Below are positions 1-7,545 of a stretch of DNA of 10,410 bases, one piece after another. A program made the translations under genes and the position numbers. Origin of the DNA: JBCCSZ01 sp039199225 (lineage in GTDB: Bacteria; Bacteroidota; Bacteroidia; Chitinophagales; Saprospiraceae). The notes beneath the pieces were generated by a model. The model ran no database searches, was not told where the DNA came from, and saw nothing but the letters and a program-made list of their open reading frames with translations. The stretch's first letter is position 1; each line of letters begins with the position of its first letter. The DNA lies in assembly GCA_039199225.1 (NCBI GenBank), contig JBCCSZ010000280.1, forward strand, positions 1-10,410. The letters are read 5' to 3'.

Positions 1-2322
1 ATCGATTCCATCGACATTCGAACCGCTTCGATGCAGCCATACGAGGGGTATTTCGACTTTTGGTGGGATGCCAAGGAAGGAAAGATATGGCTGGCCATTG
101 ATCGATTTGAGGAGGAATTTCTCTATGTTAATTCGCTGCCTGCGGGTGTAGGCTCTAACGATATTGGCCTGGATCGGGGACAACTAGGTGAAAAACGGGT
201 GGTGCGTTTTGAACGGATTGGACCGAAGGTTTTATTGATTGAATCCAACTATGACTATCGGGCCGTTAGTGACAATGTTGACGAAAAGCGCTCTGTCAAA
301 GAGGCATTTGCGGAGTCCGTCTTGTGGGGATTTACTATAGACACAGAGAGTAATTCCCGTGTATTGGTGGATGCAACGCCTTTTCTCATCAGAGATGCCC
401 ACGGTGTCATTCGTCGTTTGGAAGAAGAGGAGCAAGGAGATTATGAGTTGTCTGAAGAGCGCTCGGCCGTCTACCTGCCCAATACCAAAAACTTTCCTAA
501 GAATACCGAATTGGAAGCCATCATCACCTATGTGGGTAAGGATGAAGGGGCTTACATCCGGGAAGTTGTGCCAACCCCTGAAATCGTCAGTGTTCGACAG
601 CGGCATTCGCTGATTCAGCTGCCGGACGACGATTACGAGCCCCGCATATTTGATCCTCGGAGTGGATACTACAGCCTGGATTACAAGGATTATGCACAAC
701 CCATTGAAGCTCCTTTGGTGAGGCGATTCATTACTCGGCACCGACTCAAGAAAAAGAATCCATCGGCTGATCTAAGTGAAGCGGTGGAGCCTATTATTTA
801 CTATCTCGATCGGGGTGCGCCTGAGCCCATCCGTTCGGCTTTGCTGGATGGTGCGCGTTGGTGGGCCGAAGCCTTCGAAGCGGCCGGCTATCGCAATGCT
901 TTTCGAGTGGAACTGTTGCCAGAGGGCGCCGATCCTATGGATGTTCGCTACAATGTCATTCAATGGGTCCATCGGTCTACGCGGGGCTGGTCTTACGGTG
1001 GGTCGGTGACCGACCCACGAACCGGGGAGATTCTCAAAGGACATGTCACCCTCGGCTCCCTGAGAGTCCGTCAGGATTTTCTGATTGCTCAGGGGCTGCT
1101 GAAAGCGTCCGAGACTGTGCAAATGAAGGAGATGGCACTCGCTCGCTTGCGACAATTGTCGGCCCACGAGGTTGGCCACACCCTGGGGCTGACACACAAT
1201 TTTGCAGCCAGTGTCAACAATCGGTCCTCGGTCATGGATTATCCGCATCCCTACATCACCTTGGATGAAGAGGGTGATTTTGACTTTTCGAATGCCTACG
1301 ACGATCGGATTGGCGCCTGGGACAAACGGGCGATTCTATACGGTTACAAGGAATTTCCAGCTGGACAGGACGAGCAGGAGGGGCTTCGTCAAATCATCCA
1401 GCAGAACATCGAACTAGGGCTTCACTATATTTCTGATGAAGATGCTCGTCCGCAGGGCGGTGCGCATGCATTGGCGCATCTGTGGGACAATGGTGCCAAT
1501 GCGGTTGTAGAATTGGAGCGCTTGTTGGACCTTCGAGCGGCAGGCTTGGCCCGCTTTGATGCGGGCAATCTTCCCCTGGGTGAGCCCATGGCGACTTTGG
1601 AGGAGGTCCTAGCACCCTTATATTTGATGCATCGCTATCAGTCAGAGGCAGTTGCGAAGCTGATCGGAGGATTGTCTTACACCTATGCGGTCAATGGAGA
1701 TGGGCAGCCTATTCAGACAAGCATTGATCCGGCGCAACAGCGGTCAGCCCTTCAGGTATTATTGAAAAGCCTAACGGCAGAGCAATTGCAAATACCAGCG
1801 TCTATCATTGCACTTATTCCACCCAAACCCAAGGGCTATGGTCGCAGTCGAGAAAGCTTTCGATCCCATATAGGGCCAAGTTTTGATCCCGTCACAGCAG
1901 CAGAAGGGCTGGTTGATCACATCCTTGGCTTGGTGTTGCATCCGGCGCGTGCTTCCAGGCTGGTTCAACAACACGCCCGAAATCCTCAATTACCTTCCTT
2001 AGAGGAGGTATTGGATGAGTTGCTAACAACTTTTTGGAAATCGACATTTTCAACCGATTCAGATGGCTTGCTTCAGCAAATGGTTGCAGTGCGTATTTTA
2101 CACCATCTGATGCATTTAGCAGTAGATAAAAAAGCACTGACCCACGTGAATGCCATTGCCTTTGCAAAGATCGACGAACTGGGTAAATGGCTTGACAATA
2201 AGTCTGGGGCTTCCTATCTTCATGCTGCAGAACACATCAAGCACTTTAAAAACCACCCGAACGACTTCGTTCCCAAAGCAGGTCCTAAGTTGCCTGATGG
2301 ATCACCAATAGGTTGTCATTAA
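1..2322 (+). CDS. Secreted zinc-dependent metalloprotease (DUF5117/Met-zincin family), 5'-truncated
   Basis: The reading frame is open from the first base of the window to the TAA at 2320-2322, so the gene starts upstream. The ATG at 31 lies inside the conserved N-terminal region and is not the likely start. The signal peptide and most of a DUF5118-like segment are therefore missing. Visible parts, in order, are a DUF5117-like region (about 31-600) with the family hallmarks GSNDIGLDRGQLG and FERIGPKVLL, then the catalytic Met-zincin domain. The metzincin zinc motif HEVGHTLGLTH lies at 1165-1197 (three His ligands, catalytic Glu) and the Met-turn SVMDYP is about 37 bases downstream of the motif, with its Met at 1234. 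The C-terminus ends in the family-like DGSPIG. From the family, this should be an exported, probably periplasmic or surface, peptidase; its substrate is unknown. No type IX sorting domain is seen at the C-terminus. Active-site residues look intact. I am sure of the family but not of the biological role. Confidence 0.93.
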   Translation: MDSIDIRTASMQPYEGYFDFWWDAKEGKIWLAIDRFEEEFLYVNSLPAGVGSNDIGLDRGQLGEKRVVRFERIGPKVLLIESNYDYRAVSDNVDEKRSVKEAFAESVLWGFTIDTESNSRVLVDATPFLIRDAHGVIRRLEEEEQGDYELSEERSAVYLPNTKNFPKNTELEAIITYVGKDEGAYIREVVPTPEIVSVRQRHSLIQLPDDDYEPRIFDPRSGYYSLDYKDYAQPIEAPLVRRFITRHRLKKKNPSADLSEAVEPIIYYLDRGAPEPIRSALLDGARWWAEAFEAAGYRNAFRVELLPEGADPMDVRYNVIQWVHRSTRGWSYGGSVTDPRTGEILKGHVTLGSLRVRQDFLIAQGLLKASETVQMKEMALARLRQLSAHEVGHTLGLTHNFAASVNNRSSVMDYPHPYITLDEEGDFDFSNAYDDRIGAWDKRAILYGYKEFPAGQDEQEGLRQIIQQNIELGLHYISDEDARPQGGAHALAHLWDNGANAVVELERLLDLRAAGLARFDAGNLPLGEPMATLEEVLAPLYLMHRYQSEAVAKLIGGLSYTYAVNGDGQPIQTSIDPAQQRSALQVLLKSLTAEQLQIPASIIALIPPKPKGYGRSRESFRSHIGPSFDPVTAAEGLVDHILGLVLHPARASRLVQQHARNPQLPSLEEVLDELLTTFWKSTFSTDSDGLLQQMVAVRILHHLMHLAVDKKALTHVNAIAFAKIDELGKWLDNKSGASYLHAAEHIKHFKNHPNDFVPKAGPKLPDGSPIGCH

Positions 2323-2398
2323 AGTCTATAAGTAGCTTGTGGCAGGGGCTTTGATAATGATTTTCAAGGCGATCGACCGAACTTCCCCTATAGCTTAG

Positions 2399-2408
2399 TG
2401 TTTAAACA
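2399..2408. promoter_or_regulatory. Palindrome upstream of the MarR gene, candidate auto-operator
   Basis: TGTTTAAACA is a perfect 10-bp palindrome that ends 27 bases before the MarR-family start codon. Partial symmetry continues outward on both sides (TTAG on the left, TTGA on the right). MarR regulators usually bind short AT-rich inverted repeats at their own promoters, so both position and form fit an auto-operator. A short AT-rich palindrome can arise by chance. A TAGCTTAG at 2391-2398, one base off the TAnnTTTG element, abuts it, but no TTG lies at the right distance. Confidence 0.35.
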
Positions 2409-2435
2409 TTGAAAATTACCTAAAACGTCTCGGAC

Positions 2436-2885
2436 ATGGATATTCAGGATGCTATCAAACAGCGCAAGCCCTTTCGTAGCGAACATCAGAAAGCGATGGT
2501 TAATTTGATTTATACCTATAACCACATCATGGATAAGATTCGTAAAGAATTGGAACCTTATCAAATTACCATCCAACAATACAATGTTTTGCGCATATTG
2601 AGGGGCGCTGGAAAGCCGATGAGCACCTCCTGCATCCGAGAGCGTTTGGTTGATCGCATGGCTGATACCTCCCGCATGGTCGAGCGCCTTTGTAAGAAAG
2701 GCTTGTTGAGCAAGGAAGTTTGTTGTCAGGATAAGCGCCGCGTAGACATCGAGTTGAGCAATGAAGGACACAAACTGATCGACGAGATGGAAGTTTGCCA
2801 CAACAAGTTTGAATCCATCTTGCAAGCCATTAGTCTGGAAGAAGCCGCCGCTCTCAATCAGATTTTGGATAAGCTTCGTGACTAG
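2436..2885 (+). CDS. MarR-family winged-helix transcriptional regulator, cysteine-rich
   Basis: The 149-residue length is typical of the family. The N- and C-terminal helices (about 15-40 and 112-148) would form the dimer interface. The winged helix runs from about 46 (QYNVLRIL) through the recognition helix near 76-92 (ADTSRMVERLCKKGLL) to a wing with the DKRR signature at 99-102. Five cysteines (66, 86, 96, 97, 121) are many for the size; 86 lies in the recognition helix and 96-97 are adjacent in the wing, which could suit thiol or metal sensing as in OhrR-type members, though this is inference. The ATG at 2436 is preceded by AT-rich sequence and no Shine-Dalgarno, as usual in Bacteroidota. 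It lies 113 bases after the metalloprotease gene on the same strand, so it could be co-transcribed or have its own promoter. It is probably a cytoplasmic dimeric repressor; the ligand and targets are unknown. Confidence 0.92.
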   Translation: MDIQDAIKQRKPFRSEHQKAMVNLIYTYNHIMDKIRKELEPYQITIQQYNVLRILRGAGKPMSTSCIRERLVDRMADTSRMVERLCKKGLLSKEVCCQDKRRVDIELSNEGHKLIDEMEVCHNKFESILQAISLEEAAALNQILDKLRD

Positions 2886-2915
2886 CCCACCTTTTGACCG
2901 ATAAGACCGACTTTT

Positions 2916-5882
2916 TTATTGCGTAATACTGATGAGTACAAACTCAAATTGGTTGGCCTGGCCACTTTCCAGCCCAAATCGCGGTTCTGAAATTCTACTG
3001 TAGCGCACCCCACAATCTACCTCCACTAAGCGAAATAATCTAAAATCGACATTCAATTCAAGACCTGCCGAATTGAAATTCTGCTCGACGAAATATTTTG
3101 AATTGGCTCTTCCAAAGTCAGCGAATAAGTTGACTTTTACCCTCTTGAGAAAGGCAAATGGACCGATGGCCAGGTCTGGATAATACAGAGGCAAACTGTA
3201 GTTAAAGCCAATTTTGCTGACTTGGCTACGAGTCAGCGCAGCGTAACCGCGCGGATAGACAAAGAAATTCGGAAAGCGATAGTTGTCTAATTCGTCAATT
3301 TCCTGGTGATAGCCATTGATCAGAATGCTGTGATTAGGGCCGATACCTGGCAAAAACAAATCTGCTCGTACGGAAAAGACATCGCCCGATAGTTGGTTGC
3401 TGTTCAGGAGTGTGCGGTAGCGTGCCTCGAAATTGATGCCTAGGCGAGAGCGTAGGTGTTGCAGCGCCAGTCGTTGTAGGCTGAGAAAGTTGAAACGCAA
3501 ATCGACGGCGGCGACCTGGTCGCTTTGAAAACGATTGCGGAAGAGGTCAAAGATGTCTTCTGTTCCGGTCAATCTTCTCCCAGTAGACATGGTATCTCTG
3601 AAGTTGTTTGGATCGTCGAAGCGGTTGTCATTGTCTACATCGATGTACTGGTAATTGCCACTCAGGCGGAGTCTGTTGAAAAACCGACCAGCGGATAGAT
3701 TGAGAGGAATGGCTAGGCCGGCAGTTAGTCGACGCTCTTGCCACTCTGCGATGTAGACGTTTTGTGCGAAGGAGGAAGAATCCTCTTGAAGGGTGAAATG
3801 GCGCTGTAAGGAGGAACGGTCGGACTGCTGTAAGCTGGCATTGAAAATGGGGAATAAACCTGCATAGGTCAGATCGCCGGTGAAGGTCCATTCTTCTTCG
3901 TTGAGGTTGTAGTAGGCATTGGCGCTGGCAGACATGGTGCTGAACTTATCGTCGGACAAGATGGATGCTCCGAGGATTGGCGGAGAGACCAAGGGCAGAA
4001 AGCTGTGAGGTCGGATAAGCCCAGCGATGCTGTGGAATTTTTTGATGGGGAACTGCTCTGTTGGAATTTTGGGAACGATGCTTCCACTGGCTTCGGTACC
4101 GATGACATCGGTGTAGGGGAAATTTTCTGGTTGTGGTAGGGGGGCGTAATCTATCCACTGTGCTGGATCAAGTTCCATACTTTCCAGGCGGTAGCCATCG
4201 GCGGTGAAAGAGCTGTAGATCAGTCGTTGGCCATCTGGTGAAACGGAAGGTTGAAAAGCGCCAAAGGCAGCATCGGTAATTTGCCGGATGGCTTTATTGT
4301 CAAGATCGACAGCAAAGATGTTGTTTACCCCTGTGTAAGCAGCGGCATAAAAAATGTTTTTGCCTTGTGGAAATGGATGCGTCAATTGGAAAGGCAGAGG
4401 CTTTGTCAAATCGCTGCTGCCTCCATCCGCTGTACTAACTTTTTGCAGGTGGTGCAATTCATTCTTTTTGGCAACCACGACTACACTCTTCCCATCGGGC
4501 AGCCATCTAGGAAAGCTGTAAAAAAAGCCATCTGGGTTGGGCAGTCTCTTCAAAACGGCTCCATTGGCAACATTTAAAAATACGATGGTGGATATTCCTA
4601 GCTTATCGACTTCAATGGCCACAATTTGGGTTCCGTCTGGTGAAAGGGCAGGGGCAAAGTAGCGAGACCTATGTGTCAATTTCCGCGTTTTGCCATTTTG
4701 TACATTGTGTACTTTGATGATGGAGTAGTCGCGGTTGGCCCAGCGAAGGTCGAAACCATGCTCTGCCCAACAGAACTGTCCGTTGCTGTACGACAAGGTC
4801 GAGTTCAAGGAATTGCCGATAACCCCTGGTCGTACCAGTGTTTTTTCCTTTTGGTTTTCATCGATGCTGATGATGGCTGGCCAATGGTGGAAGGCTCGTT
4901 TTTCAGCTAAAATTTTGCCATCTCGCAGATAATGGGCGTTGAAATAGCTGCTGATACTCTTTTGCTTGCTCCGATGTGGCACCTGAACATCTTGCCTTTC
5001 TTGCGCTTTGGCTTGGCTGGTGTGATAGAAGCTATCCAAGGAAGTCATAGCGGCCTGGTACAGTTCAGGCGCGCGCATGCCCGTTCTTTTTTGTAGACTT
5101 TTACTCAGGGGAAAAAAGATTTTTCGGTAGCGAACGGCATCCTCTGCTACATCTGCCCAGATTCTACCACCAAATTTTTGGCGGGCATAGGTCGTTATGT
5201 GGTATCCGAGTGGGTACCAATCAGGAACGAAGTCTTTCAGCGAACCAGCGGCAGCTTTCTCGTAGCCATAGTGCCGATTGGATAGGCGGAGTGCGCGAAA
5301 CTCCATATTGAAAGCTGGCAGCCGACCCCTTCCCGATCGGGAAAAAGCTGTTTCTGCTTGTATGGCACCCCCTTCAAAATACCAGCGAGGGAGCGCCATG
5401 GCCATAAAGCCACCGAAGGGCCAGGAGCCCAGCACCTTGCGGACCAATCCTGTGATGCCTTTTCGGGCGTTGATGAATTGCTTGACGTGGCGATATTCGT
5501 GGACCGTCAAAGTGAGCAACCAATCACTGGTGCAGTCAAATTGTGGAGGGACTGTAAAGAGCTCTGAGCGGAAAGGACCGACGGTGACCAAACCATTGGA
5601 GGTGACGCCTTGGTTGAGTAGTAGTAGAGTCACCCGATCGTTTTTTCCACCGGTTGCTTCTGTATCGTTTTCCCACAGATAATGAACTAAATTAGCTACG
5701 TATTGACCAGAGTTCTCCAAACCTTCAGGGAATAAAACCTGTACCTTATCGGTTTTGATTTGCCTCCATTTTAGGTTGGATGGATTCAATCCAATGAGGT
5801 TGGCGGGAACCTGTGCCTGCATTGCCAGCCCTGTCAACAGAAAATAAATGCCGACCAGCTTGGGAAGTGTTCGTAGCGACAT
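2916..5882 (-). CDS. Gluzincin-like domain + TolB/PD40 beta-propeller + outer-membrane barrel protein
   Basis: The 988-residue protein starts with a signal peptide (about 1-23, likely cut after AMQA). Residues about 35-290 look like a gluzincin (Peptidase MA-like) domain: HEYRH at 128-132, then WYFEGGA with E170 placed as the third zinc ligand. Residues about 310-575 form a TolB-like propeller, with SPDG/LPDG turns at 414, 461 and 548. From about 630 to the end, alternating polar and aromatic stretches indicate a beta-barrel. YPRGY (876-880) followed by GFNYSLPLYYPD and a GPFAFLKRVKVNLFADFG-like stretch resembles the end of Omp85/surface-antigen barrels. I infer an outer-membrane protein with a periplasmic or surface protease-propeller part. 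Similar large 'TolB/WD40' proteins occur widely in Bacteroidota without a defined role. It is convergent with the MarR gene (30-base gap) and divergent from the deacylase. Catalytic activity is unproven, as degenerate HExxH domains exist. Confidence 0.85.
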   Translation of the reverse strand: MSLRTLPKLVGIYFLLTGLAMQAQVPANLIGLNPSNLKWRQIKTDKVQVLFPEGLENSGQYVANLVHYLWENDTEATGGKNDRVTLLLLNQGVTSNGLVTVGPFRSELFTVPPQFDCTSDWLLTLTVHEYRHVKQFINARKGITGLVRKVLGSWPFGGFMAMALPRWYFEGGAIQAETAFSRSGRGRLPAFNMEFRALRLSNRHYGYEKAAAGSLKDFVPDWYPLGYHITTYARQKFGGRIWADVAEDAVRYRKIFFPLSKSLQKRTGMRAPELYQAAMTSLDSFYHTSQAKAQERQDVQVPHRSKQKSISSYFNAHYLRDGKILAEKRAFHHWPAIISIDENQKEKTLVRPGVIGNSLNSTLSYSNGQFCWAEHGFDLRWANRDYSIIKVHNVQNGKTRKLTHRSRYFAPALSPDGTQIVAIEVDKLGISTIVFLNVANGAVLKRLPNPDGFFYSFPRWLPDGKSVVVVAKKNELHHLQKVSTADGGSSDLTKPLPFQLTHPFPQGKNIFYAAAYTGVNNIFAVDLDNKAIRQITDAAFGAFQPSVSPDGQRLIYSSFTADGYRLESMELDPAQWIDYAPLPQPENFPYTDVIGTEASGSIVPKIPTEQFPIKKFHSIAGLIRPHSFLPLVSPPILGASILSDDKFSTMSASANAYYNLNEEEWTFTGDLTYAGLFPIFNASLQQSDRSSLQRHFTLQEDSSSFAQNVYIAEWQERRLTAGLAIPLNLSAGRFFNRLRLSGNYQYIDVDNDNRFDDPNNFRDTMSTGRRLTGTEDIFDLFRNRFQSDQVAAVDLRFNFLSLQRLALQHLRSRLGINFEARYRTLLNSNQLSGDVFSVRADLFLPGIGPNHSILINGYHQEIDELDNYRFPNFFVYPRGYAALTRSQVSKIGFNYSLPLYYPDLAIGPFAFLKRVKVNLFADFGRANSKYFVEQNFNSAGLELNVDFRLFRLVEVDCGVRYSRISEPRFGLESGQANQFEFVLISITQ

Positions 5883-5899
5883 GTTTTTTCCTTAAATAT

Positions 5900-5919
5900 A
5901 CCAATCATTTGTAATTGGT
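5900..5919. promoter_or_regulatory. 20-bp dyad in the divergent intergenic region, candidate operator or leader hairpin
   Basis: ACCAAT (5900-5905) and ATTGGT (5914-5919) form a perfect 6-bp inverted repeat around an 8-base spacer, centred about 28 bases upstream of the barrel-protein start codon (5882). It lies in the 170-bp region between that minus-strand gene and the deacylase (start 6053), so a bound regulator could act on either gene. The sequence does not match the palindrome upstream of the MarR gene, so there is no evidence that the MarR protein binds here. It could also be a chance repeat. Confidence 0.3.
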
Positions 5920-6052
5920 GTCATTAGACGGCCGACAGAATCAGAAATTACCCTTTCTTTCAAAAGGCAGCTACTGTTGATGATTGATGTGTGAGCTTAA
6001 TTTTAGACAACTTCTTTGTATATTAACGGTAGTTCATCGGCAAGACATTGGA

Positions 6053-7003
6053 ATGGAGCAAAACAGTCAGCACAGAATTGTAGGAGATTATATCGGACGG
6101 GAGAAAGGGCCTCTCTTAGTCGTCTTAGGTGGTATGCATGGCAACGAGCCAGCAGGTGTACAAGCCTTGGATTTGATGTTTAAAATGTTGGAAGTAGAGC
6201 CTATTACCAATCCCGAATTTCGCTTTCGAGGGCGTTTGTTGGGTTTGCGGGGCAACAAGCGGGCGCTTGCAGAAGGGCAACGGTTTTTGGAGAAAGACCT
6301 CAATCGGCAGTGGACGGACGAAAATATTGCTAGGGTGCGCGCCTGTGATGCTGCTGACTTGCGGGCAGAAGATTTAGAGTTGAAAGAGCTTTTGGAAGTC
6401 ATCGAAGGAGTTGTGGAGGATTATGAGCCAGAAAAAGTAGTGCTACTAGACTTTCACACAACGACTGCCTACGGAGGCATATTCTCTATTGCCACAGACG
6501 ATCCGGAGAGTGAACGCATTGCTGTAGAGCTTCACGCGCCCGTCATAAAGGGCTTACTCGATGGCATTCGCGGGACAACGCTCCACTACTTCAGCAATTA
6601 CCGCTTTGGTGTAGAAACGGTTGGCGTTTGCTTTGAGTCGGGCCAACACAACGAGAGCCTGTCTGTCAATCGGGCCATTGCTGCTTTGACCAACTGTATG
6701 CGAACCATTGGTTGCGTCCAATGGGAACATGTGGAGAATCGCCATGATAAACTGCTGATCGAATATTCAAAGGGCCTACCTAAAATTGCAGAGTTGATTG
6801 AAGTACATGCCATTCAGCCGGGAGAAGAATTTCGTATGGTACCGAATTACAAGAACTTCCAAAGGGTACAAAAAGGAGAGGTACTGGCTTACAATAAAAA
6901 TGGTGCAATCAAAGCGGTCGATGATGGTTGTATATTGATGCCGCTTTACCAGCAGCAGGGCGACGATGGTTTTTTTCTCATCCGTAGCTTGGTAGACTTT
7001 TAA
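6053..7003 (+). CDS. M14-type zinc deacylase (succinylglutamate desuccinylase/aspartoacylase family)
   Basis: The 316-residue product carries the full set of family residues: GMHGNEPAG (zinc ligands H29 and E32), DLNRQW (N84/R85, substrate-carboxylate binding), DFHTTT (third zinc ligand H135) and FESGQH (catalytic E195). These enzymes hydrolyse an N-acyl amino acid to a carboxylate and a free amino acid. No other arginine-succinyltransferase (Ast) genes are nearby, so the substrate cannot be named and astE would be over-reach. I chose the ATG at 6053 because the conserved region (HRIVGDYIG) begins right after it; an in-frame extension back to a TTG at 5984 adds 23 residues unlike the family. 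There is no signal peptide, so the enzyme is cytoplasmic. It is divergent from the barrel protein and tail-to-tail with the next gene, hence probably monocistronic. Confidence 0.9.
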   Translation: MEQNSQHRIVGDYIGREKGPLLVVLGGMHGNEPAGVQALDLMFKMLEVEPITNPEFRFRGRLLGLRGNKRALAEGQRFLEKDLNRQWTDENIARVRACDAADLRAEDLELKELLEVIEGVVEDYEPEKVVLLDFHTTTAYGGIFSIATDDPESERIAVELHAPVIKGLLDGIRGTTLHYFSNYRFGVETVGVCFESGQHNESLSVNRAIAALTNCMRTIGCVQWEHVENRHDKLLIEYSKGLPKIAELIEVHAIQPGEEFRMVPNYKNFQRVQKGEVLAYNKNGAIKAVDDGCILMPLYQQQGDDGFFLIRSLVDF

Positions 7004-7491
7004 GTGGTCTGAATCTTTTGAAAATGAAAAGCGTCGATGATGCTCTTAAGGGCTATGAATAAATACTCTCTCCCTTCGTTGCTCACCTTAGCCATCTCTT
7101 CTTCATCGTAGGTGAGTGCATCTTCTACAAATGCCAGTAAATCTTCCTGAGGATAACTTTCAAAAAAAACGTCTAGGCGTTCTCTAAAACGACCATTTTT
7201 GACATCCTTTAGCGTCTCCCAATTGCTTTCATCCATTTTGCCGATGATCTCCTGGGAAAGAAGAGGGCATTCAGGTAATTTCATTTTGACAGAACGCCAG
7301 ATAACAATGAGCAGATAAAGCAAATATTCGTGTTCCTCTTTGGTGAGCAGAGAGAAATCTTCCTGGAAAAAATAAGCTAAGATATTGGGTTGCTCCTGAC
7401 TGAGTGCTTGTACAAAGGATTGGTAGCTGTCCGGATTCTTTTCGAGTTCCTGAATAACTTCGTTGATAATCTCTTCTGACACAAATTCCAT
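7000..7491 (-). CDS. Small acidic, all-helical protein of unknown function
   Basis: I do not recognise this 163-residue protein. It is predicted mostly alpha-helical, rich in Glu and Asp in the first two thirds, without signal peptide, transmembrane segment or obvious metal or nucleotide motif; LLYLLIVIW near residues 57-65 looks like a buried amphipathic helix rather than a membrane span. The frame has normal codon use and an ATG preceded by AT-rich sequence, so it is likely a real gene. It lies 51 bases downstream of the PD40-OmpA gene on the same strand and may be co-transcribed, but a TAnnTTTG box across the end of that gene could drive it alone. Its stop codon overlaps that of the deacylase on the other strand (TTAA, 7000-7003). 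A cytoplasmic helper or regulatory role is possible but unsupported. Confidence 0.75.
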   Translation of the reverse strand: MEFVSEEIINEVIQELEKNPDSYQSFVQALSQEQPNILAYFFQEDFSLLTKEEHEYLLYLLIVIWRSVKMKLPECPLLSQEIIGKMDESNWETLKDVKNGRFRERLDVFFESYPQEDLLAFVEDALTYDEEEMAKVSNEGREYLFIALKSIIDAFHFQKIQTT

Positions 7492-7537
7492 GATTGTAGT
7501 TTTAATCTTTCCAGACTAGCTCAAGGCTATTTTGTAG

Positions 7538-7545
7538 CAAATTTA
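7538..7545 (-). promoter_or_regulatory. Candidate Bacteroidota -7 box for the small helical protein
   Basis: On the minus strand the sequence reads TAAATTTG, an exact match to the TAnnTTTG element of Bacteroidota housekeeping promoters. It lies 46 bases upstream of the ATG at 7491, and its first three bases are the TAA stop codon of the PD40-OmpA gene. No TTG is found at the expected upstream distance, so support is partial. If real, the small gene can be expressed independently. Confidence 0.3.

Noticed and set aside
31..33. ATG as the start of the metalloprotease gene
   Set aside because: The frame is open upstream to base 1 and the ATG sits in the conserved N-terminal region; the family has a signal peptide and further residues before it.
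2896..2910. GACCGA direct repeat in the gap between the convergent MarR and barrel genes
   Set aside because: Only two 6-base copies, not inverted, so neither a terminator hairpin nor a convincing site.
4671..4932. Open frames antisense to the barrel-protein gene
   Set aside because: They overlap a well-supported gene, show no domain-like sequence and have no promoter or start context of their own.
5893..5900. TATATTTA (minus) as promoter of the barrel-protein gene
   Set aside because: It differs from TAnnTTTG at the last base, lacks a TTG upstream, and would leave a leader of only a few bases.
5984..6052. Longer start (TTG at 5984 or ATG at 5987) for the M14 deacylase
   Set aside because: The 23 extra residues do not resemble the family, whose homology starts right after the ATG at 6053.
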